A stretch of DNA of 64,000 nt, taken from the NCBI RefSeq assembly GCF_006517235.1, contig NZ_CP041188.1, positions 2,356,001 to 2,420,000 of the forward strand, written 5' to 3'. This document shows, one piece after another, positions 26,946 through 36,175 of this stretch (positions are counted from its first letter, which is position 1; each line of letters begins with the position of its first letter). Below the pieces are notes generated by a model. It had not been told where the DNA came from and did no database searches. It was given only the letters and a program-made list of their open reading frames with translations. The position numbers and the translations under genes were made by a program. This stretch comes from Pseudarthrobacter sp. NIBRBAC000502772 (lineage in GTDB: Bacteria > Actinomycetota > Actinomycetes > Actinomycetales > Micrococcaceae).

Positions 26946-27985
26946 AGTGATCACCGATCACAATGCAGAGATTGCCGGTATGGAGTGACTCCCTTTCGAT
27001 AAAGGAGTTGATTGCCCCGGCCGCCCAGCTTCCAGCCGCGTGACGACTTGGACATGGACTCGACCATAATCAAGGGCTGGGTCTGGATGTTGAGGGATTG
27101 CAGACCATAGCTGTTGCCTCCGATGAACCCCTTCAAACGAATGAAGACCTAGGAGAGGCGGCGTCACCCAGGACGTCGCCTGCGAAGCGTGGTGCATTCT
27201 TATTTACCGTGTGGTCTTGTTCTACTCTTCGCTGGCTCATTCGTCAAGAGATTGGATTTATCTCTCACCACGAGCCGGCGGCATCTGAGAGCGCGGCTGG
27301 ACAGCGCACCCCTCCGCAGTCGGCCCCGGCTGCTATCTCCGAGCACGACCCTCCTGATGAGGATTGATGCGGTTCTGCCTGCGATGTCGTCGTCTACAAA
27401 AAGGCCGGCAACAAGCACTGCCCGACCACGCTCCGCATTTTCCTGGGTCAAAGCAGCACCCGGGAGAACTCCAGCAAGGCCCGGTAGAGCTCCACCTAGG
27501 TAACGGCCCTGCTGCGAAAGAAAGCGGCCAAGCCCAGGACGCCGCACACATCTATACAAAAGCCGGAGAAGCTGACCGGGCTTTCGCTAAGGTGGCCGAA
27601 GCGGAGTCCGTCGAGGCCTACGTGCTCCAGTGTGCTCACAGGTTGTTTCGACGGCCAGACCTTCAGCGAAAATTGTCCGCGGCCGTCGGGCCTAACTGCA
27701 GCTCCTCTGCCGTTGAACAGAAAGCACCAGCGCCGATAGGGAATTACCTTGGCTCTGTCGGATGCGATTTCTCGGGAGGTGATGGTTCACGTTCTGGCCG
27801 GGATTTAGGCAGGTGACAAAGAGGCTCTTGAGGCGTAGAACTATTCTGAAGCTTCACAAAATTGCTGGTGAAGGCGCCCGCCAGTTACAGCGACTGCCCG
27901 CCGGAAGCATCCGGTGTCACTTAGCGTCGTAGGTGTCCGGTGGAGGGTTATGCGGGGCACGCCCATCATTTTCTTCGAAAACTAG
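26946..27985. other. about 1 kb with only coding scraps
   Basis: No complete gene is supported. A plus-strand segment at 27382-27486 reads 'CDVVVYKKAGNKHCPTTLR' to a TAG, and 27500-27640 carries helix-like 'GQAQDAAHIYTKAGEADRAF'. They look like leftovers of genes but match no family I can name. Confidence 0.4.
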
Positions 27986-28417
27986 GTGACGACGTTGAGC
28001 CAAGATGGAAAATCCCATTCTGTGGCGATTACGGCCGCGATCATTGGGCTTGTCGGGACCGTGCTCGCGGCCTTAATCGGAGTTCTACCTATCATCTTGA
28101 AAGGGCCGCCAAGTCCAGGCAATTCAGACGCTCCTTCGCGACCTACCTCGGCTTCCATCTTCCTTTCCGAGGTATCTAGTCCAGGAGGATTGCCCATCAA
28201 CGTAAGCGGTGAGGGGTTCTTACCCAACGACACCATCAGAATTCGTGTTCACCTATTTGAAGTAGGTAGTACTCAGGTGGACGAGGCAGGAGCCTTTAAG
28301 AATGTTTCAATTGAAATCCCAAGTGAACTCAGTCGGTTCGCACCACTAAGAGTTGATGTTATTGCTACGGGAACGGGTGGCCGTATGGCAACAAAACAGA
28401 TCACTGTGAGTGGATGA
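27986..28417 (+). CDS. membrane-anchored small extracellular protein
   Basis: A 143-residue protein with an N-terminal transmembrane anchor ('VAITAAIIGLVGTVLAALIG', residues about 13-35), a Pro/Ser linker and a beta-rich domain ('PGGLPINVSGEGFLPNDTI', 'LRVDVIATGTGGRM') reminiscent of an IPT/Ig-like fold in which a substance or signal 'gives properties through the pathway of the field'-type motif is not present, so no ligand can be inferred. The start is GTG 27986 with a weak ribosome-binding site. It stands alone between decayed stretches. Function unknown. Confidence 0.55.
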   Translation: MTTLSQDGKSHSVAITAAIIGLVGTVLAALIGVLPIILKGPPSPGNSDAPSRPTSASIFLSEVSSPGGLPINVSGEGFLPNDTIRIRVHLFEVGSTQVDEAGAFKNVSIEIPSELSRFAPLRVDVIATGTGGRMATKQITVSG

Positions 28418-29376
28418 TGCGAAACCGGCTTGCCTGAAGACGGTAAGCCGAGCTGTCGAACGATTCGTCGGACTCAACCCGATGCTGAGGCAACGCTCGC
28501 CGCGCCCGGTGAGTCAGAAGAAGACACCCACCTGGAGGCGGAGTGCAGAGCCCGAGGACTTCTAACTGTCGTCGCGCGGTTCCCCTCGCGACGACCGAGA
28601 CTCGGTGGGCTCGGCCCGGACGTTGCTCCCCGGGGTCGAATATCGGCGTGAGCTCCGTCGCGCTGGCCGCTGCAGTACTGTTTTGCTCCGTGAGCCGCTC
28701 CGCTGGCTCACAACGCTGTCCCGGCTCGAACGTGGACTCACGCGCGACGACGCCTGCTACAGCAATACATCGGCTGGCTAGACCACCGTTGGCAGCAATC
28801 GGAACATCATGTGTCGGAAAATGGCCGACAGTCCGTCCACCATACCCGGTCGTCAAGCAAACTCTTGTAGCCGCCGTCACTCCATGGACCAACTACTCAC
28901 AGCCTGAGGTGACGGAGATCATACCCTAAGCACCATTGGGCGCGAGGAAGCTCGGCGGGGGCAGCGCATGGTAGACGCGCCTCCGGACGGTGGCCTGCCG
29001 CATTAGGCAATGTCGAAGCGGAGCATGACGGGGCGAAGAGCTACGCCGAAATCCGGGCGAGGGCGCCGTCGACCCGGGTTCTCAGAGTCCCAAGAGCTCT
29101 TCGATCTGCCCTGGGCTTCGGGGTGGAAGAAACAACTTCGCATAACATTTCGCAGTGCGTCCGTCGGCGGACTCTCCGACGCGAGGCGCTCCCGGTCTCG
29201 GCCACGAGGGCCTCGTCACGGACTGATCCTGCGAGGCTCCGGGCGCCGTGAACCGGCACCAGTGGACGCGTGAACAGTTCCAGTCCTCTCGTCTCCATCA
29301 GTCGCTACATTGCGGCAAGGAGGAGGCAGGCGTATCTTTCTGCCAGGAGCGGTCACAGATACGTGCGGGGGATAAC
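28418..29376. other. no supported gene upstream of the eCIS locus
   Basis: Both strands carry long GC-rich frames but no family motifs, and none has a good start signal. The last 100 bp hold the likely promoter region and GGGGG ribosome-binding run of the SARP-like regulator. Confidence 0.45.
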
Positions 29377-30249
29377 GTGTTCGACCCGGGACTTACACTG
29401 AATTTACTCGGCACGCCGACACTGCTCTCCGACAATCAACCCGTTGCCCTCTCGCCCCGCGCTACGATGCTCTGCGCCTACCTCGCGCTCGCACCCCGCG
29501 GCGGCCGACCTCGCTCCGTGGTCGCGGCCCATCTCTTCGCCGACTGCCCGGAAGATGCTGCCCGCCGCAGACTCAACACAGCGCTCTGGCGTCTCCAGGC
29601 GGAAGTCCGGGCCAGTACAGGCATCGAGCTTGTCGGCCGGAGCGGTGGCCGCTCGGTCGGACTCAGCCCGGCTGTCGAGATGAGGGTGGACGCCGTCCTC
29701 TTCGAGGACCTGCTCGCGCCCGTTCTGCGGTCAAATGTCAATGACCTGACCGAGACGGACGTGGCGCGCCTCGAAGGCGCCATCGCGCTGCATCGTGGTC
29801 GCCTCGTGGAGCATTGCGACGACGAGTGGGTCATCTCGGCCAGGCACCGTATCGAGACGCTCTACCTCACGGCACTCGACCACCTCATCCAACACCACGG
29901 TGGCCGGGGCGACGTCGCTGCCGTTGGTCGTTACGGTGACTTGGCGCTCTCTATCGAGCCGCTTCGCGAGGACATCCATCGTCACCTCATGGCGGCCTAC
30001 GGCTCGGCCGGGCGTCATGACCTCGTTGAGCGGCAGTTCGAGCAGTGCAGGATGCTGATCCTGGCCGAGCTCGGGGCTGATCCGATGCCCGAGACCGTGG
30101 CGCTCTATGGGCGACTCACCCGGGGTGAGGGTGGGCAAGCCGCCTCGGTCGCCGTCCTCGTTGCCGAGCTTGAGCGTGCGCGCAGGGAAGTTCTGCGCCT
30201 CGGTGACATTGTTGACCGGGCCCTCGACCGGCTACGACGCATGCCCTGA
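29377..30249 (+). CDS. SARP-like (BTAD) transcriptional regulator of the eCIS locus
   Basis: A 290-residue protein with an OmpR-type winged helix ('LLGTPTLLSDNQPVALSPRA', 'LFADCPEDAARRRLNTALWR') followed by a bacterial transcriptional activation domain of TPR type ('LHRGRLVEHCDDEWV', 'IEPLREDIHRHLMAAYG', 'AELGADPMPETVALYGRL'). This is the layout of Streptomyces antibiotic regulatory proteins, without the NTPase part of AfsR. GTG 29377, with GGGGG six bases upstream, is preferred over an upstream in-frame ATG at 29248 because the conserved winged helix begins there. A strong hairpin directly after the stop separates it from the structural operon, so it is probably a separate unit that activates the eCIS genes; that role is inferred from position. 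Confidence 0.82.
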   Translation: MFDPGLTLNLLGTPTLLSDNQPVALSPRATMLCAYLALAPRGGRPRSVVAAHLFADCPEDAARRRLNTALWRLQAEVRASTGIELVGRSGGRSVGLSPAVEMRVDAVLFEDLLAPVLRSNVNDLTETDVARLEGAIALHRGRLVEHCDDEWVISARHRIETLYLTALDHLIQHHGGRGDVAAVGRYGDLALSIEPLREDIHRHLMAAYGSAGRHDLVERQFEQCRMLILAELGADPMPETVALYGRLTRGEGGQAASVAVLVAELERARREVLRLGDIVDRALDRLRRMP

Positions 30250-30285
30250 GGCCGTGAGCAGGCCGCCCACGGCCTGCTCACGGCC
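30250..30285 (+). terminator. perfect 16-bp hairpin after the regulator
   Basis: GGCCGTGAGCAGGCCG and its exact complement enclose a CCCA loop, beginning one base after the TGA of the SARP-like gene. There is no T-run, so it would be a U-less terminator or attenuator. It lies 140 bp before the first structural gene and may limit read-through. Confidence 0.65.
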
Positions 30286-30422
30286 CCTTCGCAGGCCGCT
30301 CACGCCTGCCTCCTGCACGCGACGGGGCCTACATCCGGGTCCGTGATCGGTCGGGGACGCAGCGGTGATCGTCCCGTGAGCGCCGGCCCCCAGCCTGAGA
30401 ACGACAGGAGGGTTGTGGTCTG

Positions 30423-30632
30423 GTGTTGCGGGCGTGGAGGCGAGGATTTCTCATTGACATCTGGGCGGAGCCCCGGGATGTCGAGTCGCTTCCGGCCGTG
30501 CTCCGTGCACGGGTGCGTGACATGGCCACCGATGAGGAGGTTTACGTGGGATCGTTCGCCGAGATCGAGCGCCTCATCGAGGAGCGCCTCGACGCCGACG
30601 GCGTCGCTCCGAGAGGGTGGGAGCGCCCATGA
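30423..30632 (+). CDS. small protein opening the eCIS operon
   Basis: A 69-residue protein ('LIDIWAEPRDVESLPAVLRA', 'EVYVGSFAEIERLIEERL') of a type often found at the head of contractile injection loci, without an assigned function. The GTG start at 30423 lies 12 bases after AGGAGGG. Its TGA overlaps the ATG of the DUF4255 gene (ATGA at 30629-30632), indicating translational coupling. The pattern R-V-R-D-x-A-T-D-E-E suggests a small beta domain with a C-terminal helix; the role is unknown. Confidence 0.65.
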   Translation: MLRAWRRGFLIDIWAEPRDVESLPAVLRARVRDMATDEEVYVGSFAEIERLIEERLDADGVAPRGWERP

Positions 30633-31171
30633 TCCGCGAGGTCAGCGAGGCGCTTCGCGACCTGATCCAGCAGGCGACGCCGGATCTGGGCTCGTGGGTC
30701 GTCCTGCACTCACTTTCACAGGGTGAAAAGGTGGCCGTCCCGGATAACAAGGCGATCCTCGCCCTCATCGCCGTGGCAGAGCACCCGCACCTGCGCAACC
30801 GCCCTCTCGTTGAAGGGCAAGCCGGCCTCGTCCGGGCACCGATGTCGCTGCAGCTCACCTACCTCGTCACTTACATCGGCGACCACGATGAGTCGCAGGC
30901 CCGGCTGGGCCGCATTGTGCAGGCCTTCCACACGTACCCGGTCCTGCGCCCGCCCGAACTCACACCGCCGCTCTCCGACGAGGTCGAGAGCCTTGCGATT
31001 CGGCTGCAAGCCCCGAGCGCCGACGAGCGCAACCAGGTCTGGGGGGCACTGGGCCGTTCCGGCCGCCTGTCGCTCTTCTATGAGGTTGACGTGGCGCCGG
31101 TCCCGGTCCTTGAGCGCGAGGGAGCCGGCCGAGTGCGGGAGCACCGGATCGACTACGTGGGTGCGCCATGA
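30629..31171 (+). CDS. eCIS DUF4255 protein (Afp16/Pvc16-type tail terminator)
   Basis: A 180-residue protein matching the DUF4255/Pvc16 N-terminal family: 'MIREVSEALRDLIQQATP' at the start, 'MSLQLTYLVTYIGDHDESQ' in the middle and 'RLSLFYEVDVAPV' near the end. Members cap the tube and sheath of Afp/PVC-type particles and terminate tail assembly. ATG 30629 is chosen over GTG 30617 because of the ATGA overlap with the preceding gene and because the conserved sequence begins there. It also overlaps the next gene by 4 bases. Confidence 0.85.
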   Translation: MIREVSEALRDLIQQATPDLGSWVVLHSLSQGEKVAVPDNKAILALIAVAEHPHLRNRPLVEGQAGLVRAPMSLQLTYLVTYIGDHDESQARLGRIVQAFHTYPVLRPPELTPPLSDEVESLAIRLQAPSADERNQVWGALGRSGRLSLFYEVDVAPVPVLEREGAGRVREHRIDYVGAP

Positions 31172-31758
31172 TGATCGCCACCGTCTCGACGAGGCTTCGG
31201 CACATGGTCCGCCTGGTGCATGCCTCGACCGGCATTCCGCTTCAGGGGCTGCGGGCGCAGCTCGAGCCGGCGCTCTATGGATGGAGCCTTCGCGTCCTGC
31301 CCGACACCGTCGTCGTGTCCGTGCGCACCGATGTCGCGCCGCCGCCCGTCCCGCCGAAGCTCGTCGTCACCCTCACAGACGGAGCAGTCGCGAACCTGCT
31401 CGTCATCCCACCCCTCGCCGAACGGCCCCCGCGCACCATCGTTGTCGACCTCACGGCTGACGAGGTCGACGTGTCTCTGCAGCCAGTGGAGCTCACGCTT
31501 ACGGTCGTACTCACGTCGCCATCGACGGGAACACCCCGCACCGCAGCCACAGTGACGGCCCGGGCCACCTCCGGGCCGAGCCCGAAGCCTGTGATCGCGC
31601 TCCCCGAAGTGGAGCCCGGTACCTACCGCTCTGCCCCCGCACTTTGGACGGCGGCCTTCGTCCCGCTGGACCTGCTCGTCGACGGGAGCCTGCTCCGCAC
31701 GCTCCACATGAACTTCATGACCAGCGCGACCCGAACCCATCTGGTCGACACCACCTGA
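31168..31758 (+). CDS. eCIS-associated hypothetical protein
   Basis: A 196-residue soluble, beta-rich protein ('LQGLRAQLEPALYGWSLRVL', 'LVVTLTDGAVANLLVIPPL', 'PIALP'-like Pro-rich turns). It overlaps the DUF4255 gene by 4 bases and precedes the sheath gene by 22 bp containing GAGGAGG. Many contractile injection loci carry an extra gene in this place, possibly a cap or accessory factor, but I recognise no family. Confidence 0.6.
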   Translation: MMIATVSTRLRHMVRLVHASTGIPLQGLRAQLEPALYGWSLRVLPDTVVVSVRTDVAPPPVPPKLVVTLTDGAVANLLVIPPLAERPPRTIVVDLTADEVDVSLQPVELTLTVVLTSPSTGTPRTAATVTARATSGPSPKPVIALPEVEPGTYRSAPALWTAAFVPLDLLVDGSLLRTLHMNFMTSATRTHLVDTT

Positions 31759-31780
31759 ATCACGAGCCGAGGAGGCCACC

Positions 31781-34393
31781 GTGACCTACCTATCACCGGG
31801 CGTCTACATCGAAGAGGTCCCGTCGGGACCGCAACCGATCGCTGCCGCCCCGACCAGCGTCGTCGCCGTCCTCGGCACGACCCGCAAGGGCCCGGTCCTC
31901 GAGCCCACGCGGGTCACCGGTTGGGCGGACTACGTCCGACGGTTCGGCGCACCCACCTCGCGTGGCCACACGGGCGAGTCCGTCTTCGGTTTCTTCGAGA
32001 ACGGCGGGCCAGCCGCCTGGATCGTTCGCGTGGACCCCTCAACCGAGGCGTCGTGGCGTACGTTCGACGTCTCCGGTAGCGTGAGTTTCACCGTCTCGGC
32101 GAGCTCTCCGGGCACATGGGCCAACGCGCTGACGGTCGGGGTGGCCCCCGACGAGTCGTCCGCCTCGGGCGCTTTCTACCGCGCCACCACGTCCGGTTCG
32201 ACTGTGGCGGTCACGAGCAGCGGTACCCACACCCTGCAGGTTCCCTCGACCGCCGGCCTCAAACCCGGTGACGCGCTCAGCCTCGTGCCGGTCCCTGCGT
32301 CGGGATCGATCGCGGCCCCCGTCACCGCCAGCGTCGTCTCGCTGACACCAACGTCGATCACGCTCAGCTCGAGCGGGGCCGCGTCGATGGCGGCCGGCTC
32401 CGTCGTCGCGAGCGCCGGCGCGGCGGGAGCGGCGTCGGTCTTCCTCTCGTCCGGCAAGGGCTTCAGGAAGGGCGACGTCGTCGTCGCTGTCGCTCCCAAC
32501 GGCTCGCGCTCCAGCGCGCTCATCACCAATGTTGTTGCCGCTGGCAGCGCCGTGACGCTCACGCTCGACGGGTCCCTGGGCGCCGTCCCCGGCGCGGCCT
32601 TCGTCCAGCGTCGCGCCGATTTCCCGGGGACAGCCACCGTGGCCGGCACGCCCGCGGGCACGCCCCCGGTGACGAACCTCGCCCTGTCCGCGATCGCCTT
32701 CGAACGCCCTCTGACGGCCCCCGTGTCCGCAGAGCTTACGGCGAGTTCGCCAGAGCGCGCCGCTGCCCGGATCACGACGTCGGACGGCCGGACCGCCACG
32801 TGGCAGACGAACCGGTTCGAGATCGCCGGCACGACTCCACCACCCAGTGGCCGGATCGCCGTCAGCGCCCCGGTCAGCGCGGTGCGTCTGGCGGACTCTG
32901 GCCTCAGCATTACCAATCTCAGCGCCGCCGACGTCTCGGCCAGCTACGGTTTCCTCCCGACCGGTGCGCGCGTGACCTACACCGGAGCGGGACCGACGCC
33001 GGCGATCGTGGCCACCCGCACGGCGACCGGCTTCACGCTGGCTCCGGCGCCGGTGGCGACGGACACCTACACGAGCGCTGAGTTCACGCTCCAGGCCAAT
33101 GCCGACGAGGGCATCGCGGTCCGGTGCGCGGTAGCACCCAGAGTTGGCGACCGTCTCGGGCTGAGCACAGCGTTCGCGCCGATTACCGACGTCGTACCCG
33201 CGGGCGGTGACACCTACGTCCTCCGCTTCGCGGCGTCGACGGCGGTGTCCGATACGACGCAGTCCCGCTTCCCGCTGTATGCCGTCGAGAGCGCGTCCGT
33301 GGTCGCGGCGCGGTTCACGCTCAACGTCGCGGTGGACGGCGCTGCGGCAGAGTCGTTCACCGGGCTCTCGCTGAGCGTTGACCACCCGCTGTACTTCGCC
33401 AAGGACGACGTCGTCAACGGCGTCTCCTCGCTCGTCACCGTCGCGGCCCGGGCAGCCGGTGCGGCTGCGGTGTCTCTCGCGGCTGCCCCCTTCTACGTCG
33501 CCATGGACAAGATCGGCGCCGACAAGCCGCCGACGAACGACGATTTCAGGGCGGGGCTGTCCCGGCTGGAGGAGGCCTCCGAGCCGGCCATGATGATCTG
33601 TCCCGACGCCCTCATGCTCGGCGATCCGATGCTCCAGGCCGACGTCGTCGGGCAGGTCGTGACCCACTGCGAGAACTTCCGGCGCTACGCGATCATCGAC
33701 CCGCCTGACCTCAACGAGGACACCGAGTTGCTTGCTTGGCGCAACACCAACCTGTCCAGCACGTATGCCGGCGTCTACGCCCCGCACCTGCAGATCGTCA
33801 CCATCGACCCGGACTCCATCGCCCGCTTCACGACCGTGCCGCCGTCGGGCTTCGTCGCCGGTGTCTTTGCCCGCACCGACCGGCTGCGCGGAGTCCACAA
33901 GGCGCCGGGCAACGAGACGGTCGGTGGGATCGTTGGTCTCTCACAGGTCTACACCCAGCGGCGCCAGGACCTGCTCAACCCGGCCGGCGTCAACCTCATC
34001 CGGTCGTTCCCCGGACGCGGCACCAGGCTCTGGGGCGCCCGCAATGCGAGCGACGACACGACCTGGCGCTACGTCAACGTGCGTCGGCTGTTCAACATGA
34101 TCGAGACCTCGGTCGAGCGGGCCACCCAGTGGGTCGTCTTCGAGCCGAACACTGCCCAGACCTGGATCCGCGTCAAGGTCTCGGTGGAGAACTTCCTGGA
34201 CCAGCAGTGGCGCGCGGGGGCGCTCGCCGGCACCAAACCTGAGCAGGCCTACAGGGTGCGGGTCGGGCTCGGGGAGACCATGACCGAGACCGACATCGAC
34301 CTCGGGCTCATCATCACCGAGGTCGCCATCGCGCCCGCGAAGCCCGCCGAGTTCGTCGTCTTCCGCTTCAGCCACAAGCGGCTGTCCGAGTGA
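31781..34393 (+). CDS. contractile sheath protein with very large internal insertion
   Basis: The 870-residue protein begins 'VTYLSPGVYIEEVPSGPQPI', the signature of phage/eCIS tail sheaths (Afp2-4 type), and continues 'VLGTTRKGPVLEPTRVTGW'. The C-terminal third has the conserved sheath core: 'NVRRLFNMIETSVERATQWV', 'FEPNTAQTWIRVKVSVENFL' and 'FVVFRFSHKRLSE'. Typical eCIS sheaths are about 350-520 residues. Here roughly residues 90-560 form a Ser/Thr/Ala/Val-rich, beta-repeat-like insertion that would decorate the outer sheath surface. The start is GTG 31781 behind GAGGAGG. It is the only sheath gene seen, whereas Afp has three. Confidence 0.92.
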   Translation: MTYLSPGVYIEEVPSGPQPIAAAPTSVVAVLGTTRKGPVLEPTRVTGWADYVRRFGAPTSRGHTGESVFGFFENGGPAAWIVRVDPSTEASWRTFDVSGSVSFTVSASSPGTWANALTVGVAPDESSASGAFYRATTSGSTVAVTSSGTHTLQVPSTAGLKPGDALSLVPVPASGSIAAPVTASVVSLTPTSITLSSSGAASMAAGSVVASAGAAGAASVFLSSGKGFRKGDVVVAVAPNGSRSSALITNVVAAGSAVTLTLDGSLGAVPGAAFVQRRADFPGTATVAGTPAGTPPVTNLALSAIAFERPLTAPVSAELTASSPERAAARITTSDGRTATWQTNRFEIAGTTPPPSGRIAVSAPVSAVRLADSGLSITNLSAADVSASYGFLPTGARVTYTGAGPTPAIVATRTATGFTLAPAPVATDTYTSAEFTLQANADEGIAVRCAVAPRVGDRLGLSTAFAPITDVVPAGGDTYVLRFAASTAVSDTTQSRFPLYAVESASVVAARFTLNVAVDGAAAESFTGLSLSVDHPLYFAKDDVVNGVSSLVTVAARAAGAAAVSLAAAPFYVAMDKIGADKPPTNDDFRAGLSRLEEASEPAMMICPDALMLGDPMLQADVVGQVVTHCENFRRYAIIDPPDLNEDTELLAWRNTNLSSTYAGVYAPHLQIVTIDPDSIARFTTVPPSGFVAGVFARTDRLRGVHKAPGNETVGGIVGLSQVYTQRRQDLLNPAGVNLIRSFPGRGTRLWGARNASDDTTWRYVNVRRLFNMIETSVERATQWVVFEPNTAQTWIRVKVSVENFLDQQWRAGALAGTKPEQAYRVRVGLGETMTETDIDLGLIITEVAIAPAKPAEFVVFRFSHKRLSE

Positions 34394-34432
34394 TGTCCAC
34401 CGCCATGCGCATAAGCCGTGAAGGAGCCTGAT

Positions 34433-34870
34433 ATGTATCCCATGACCACCCTGCATTTCACAATCAGCTGGGGTGACGAGCAGCAGACCTCCAGTTTCTC
34501 GGAAGTGAGCGGGCTGACGATGGAGGCCGAGGTCATCGAGTACCGCGGCGGCGCGGACCCGCAGTTCTCGACACGCAAGCAGCCCGGCCTGCGCAAGTTC
34601 TCGAACGTCACCCTGAAGCGCGGCATCGCACCCGCGGAGGCGGGCAATGGCCTGTTCCAGTGGTACAACTCGATCACCATCGGCGCGGTCGAGCGTCGCG
34701 ACGTCACGGTGAGCCTCCTCAACGAGGAACGCGACCCGGTCATGACATGGAAGATCAAGGAGGCATGGCCCGTCAAGCTCGAGGGCCCTGGCCTGAAGTC
34801 CACGGGCACTGACGTCGCCATCGAGTCGGTCGAGTTCGCCTGCGAGGGCATCGAGATCGAGGCGAGGTAG
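34433..34870 (+). CDS. inner tube protein (Afp1/Pvc1-like)
   Basis: A 145-residue phage tail-tube (T4 gp19-like) protein: 'LHFTISWGDEQQTSSFSEVS', 'GLTMEAEVIEYRGGADP', 'VTLKRGIAP' and 'WPVKLEGPGLKSTGTDVAIE'. It forms the hexameric inner tube through which cargo is loaded. ATG 34433 follows AAGGAG at a 6-base spacing, so the in-frame GTG at 34418 is not needed. It lies 39 bp after the sheath gene, the usual order. Confidence 0.92.
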   Translation: MYPMTTLHFTISWGDEQQTSSFSEVSGLTMEAEVIEYRGGADPQFSTRKQPGLRKFSNVTLKRGIAPAEAGNGLFQWYNSITIGAVERRDVTVSLLNEERDPVMTWKIKEAWPVKLEGPGLKSTGTDVAIESVEFACEGIEIEAR

Positions 34871-34874
34871 CGCC

Positions 34875-35336
34875 ATGCTCCCTCTCGCCTCACCCACGGC
34901 CATGCCGTTCACCACGGCGCATTTCGTGCTGGCCATCGATGGCCTCACCTCCGTGAGCTTCAGCAAGTGCAGCGGGCTCGCGGGCGAGGTGAGTGTGGAG
35001 GAGTACCAGGAAGGCGGCGAGAACCGCTTCGCCCACCGCTTCCCGAGCCGGGCGGCTTTCCCGAACCTCGTGCTCAACCAGGGAGCGGGACCGTTGTACG
35101 AGCTATGGGACTGGTTCTACGAGTTCCACGTCACCGGCATGGTCCGGCCGCGCGATGGGACGGTGGTTCTCATGAGCACGGTCGATGGCGAGCTCGCGCC
35201 CGTCCGGGTGTGGGCGTTCACCCGCGGCTGGCCGGTCAAGCTGACCGGCCCGGACCTCGACGCCCAGTCATCCGCCGTCGCCATCGAAGCGATCGAGATC
35301 GCCCACCACGGGCTCGTGCTGAAGAAGGTGCTCTGA
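34875..35336 (+). CDS. second tube protein (Afp5/Pvc5-like initiator)
   Basis: A 153-residue paralogue of the tube protein: 'TAHFVLAIDGLTSVSFSKCS', 'EYQEGGENRFAHRFPSRAAF', 'PNLVLNQG' and 'WPVKLTGPDLDAQSSAVAIE'. In Afp/PVC particles a diverged tube paralogue forms the first ring above the spike and nucleates polymerisation; the same role is inferred here. It starts 4 bases after the first tube gene stops, and the next GTG follows its stop codon directly. Confidence 0.88.
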   Translation: MLPLASPTAMPFTTAHFVLAIDGLTSVSFSKCSGLAGEVSVEEYQEGGENRFAHRFPSRAAFPNLVLNQGAGPLYELWDWFYEFHVTGMVRPRDGTVVLMSTVDGELAPVRVWAFTRGWPVKLTGPDLDAQSSAVAIEAIEIAHHGLVLKKVL

Positions 35337-35504
35337 GTGCCCGTCGTCATCGGTGAGATCGTCACTGAGGTGGTCGTGGCCCCGCCGCAGCCCCAGGCGC
35401 CGCCTGGCGCCGGCACGTCCCTGGACGACGCGGTGATGGAGCCGATTGTGCGGCGGGCCACCGAGCGCGTGCTCGAGATCCTGCGCCGGGAGTGGGACCT
35501 GTGA
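35337..35504 (+). CDS. small DUF5908-like eCIS protein (Afp6 position)
   Basis: A 55-residue protein from GTG 35337, directly adjoining the TGA of the tube gene: 'MPVVIGEIVTEVVVAPPQPQ' followed by a Pro/Gly linker and a charged helix ('RRATERVLEILRREWDL'). Size, the 'MPV-I-E-V' start, the amphipathic C-terminal helix and the position between the second tube gene and the LysM gene fit the DUF5908/Afp6 group of small eCIS proteins of unclear role. Its TGA overlaps the next GTG. Confidence 0.68.
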   Translation: MPVVIGEIVTEVVVAPPQPQAPPGAGTSLDDAVMEPIVRRATERVLEILRREWDL

Positions 35505-36175
35505 ACCTCACCGCCATGCAGCTGACCAAGCTGACGATCGATGCCTACACGGACATCAAGTTCGAACAGCCGGCCGGATCGCGGTGGCAAGCACTGCTTA
35601 ACCCCACCGAGCTGTCCTTCTCCCGGAAGAACCGCTACCAGCAGACGCAGTCGGCGGGCACCTCCGCCCCGCAGCAGTCGTTCAGCGGCGGCGAGCCCGA
35701 CCAAGTCCAGATCGACCTGCTCCTCGACGGCACGGGAGTGGTCGGCGAGCCCGGCGGGATCGGCGACCTCCTCGACAACTTGCTTGCTCTGACCAAGTTC
35801 CAGGGCGACACCCACCAGCCCTACTACGTCCACGCCTACTGGGGCAGGTTCAGCTTCCGTGGGATCCTCACCCAGGCCGACGTCACCTACAAACTCTTCG
35901 ACCGGGCGGGCGAGCCTCTGCGGGCCACCGTCAAACTCTCGCTGAAGGAGGCACGCTCACCGGAGGAGGTCGCGGCCGAGGACCGCCCCGCGTCGCCCGA
36001 CCTCTACCAGACGTGGCTGGTCAGGGACGGCGACGCCCTGGACGCCATCGCGGCGAAGGTCTACGGCAACCCGGCCTACTGGCGACCGCTCGCCGCGGCC
36101 AACCGGCTTGCCAACCCCCGCGGCCTCAGGACCGGGCAGCTGTTGCTGCTCCCTCCGCTGGAGCCGGTCCGATGA
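35501..36175 (+). CDS. CIS tube-baseplate adaptor with LysM (Afp7/Pvc7-like)
   Basis: A 224-residue protein with the CIS-tube N-terminal domain ('SRWQALLNPTELSFSRKNRY', 'FSGGEPDQVQIDLLLDGTGV', 'YVHAYWGRFSFRGILTQADV') and a C-terminal LysM motif ('VRDGDALDAIAAKVYGNPAY', 'NRLANPRGLRTGQLLLLPP'). Homologues connect the tube to the spike at the baseplate; the LysM may bind peptidoglycan or act structurally. GTG 35501 overlaps the previous stop by 4 bases, and its own TGA overlaps the next ATG. Confidence 0.88.
   Translation: MNLTAMQLTKLTIDAYTDIKFEQPAGSRWQALLNPTELSFSRKNRYQQTQSAGTSAPQQSFSGGEPDQVQIDLLLDGTGVVGEPGGIGDLLDNLLALTKFQGDTHQPYYVHAYWGRFSFRGILTQADVTYKLFDRAGEPLRATVKLSLKEARSPEEVAAEDRPASPDLYQTWLVRDGDALDAIAAKVYGNPAYWRPLAAANRLANPRGLRTGQLLLLPPLEPVR

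Noticed and set aside
28401..28892. 163-codon minus-strand frame before the eCIS locus
   Set aside because: Low-complexity GC-rich frame with no family match and no start signal.
32039..33898. 619-codon minus-strand frame opposite the sheath gene
   Set aside because: Arg/Gly/Asp-rich composition typical of a frame opposite a high-GC gene; the sheath signatures are on the plus strand.
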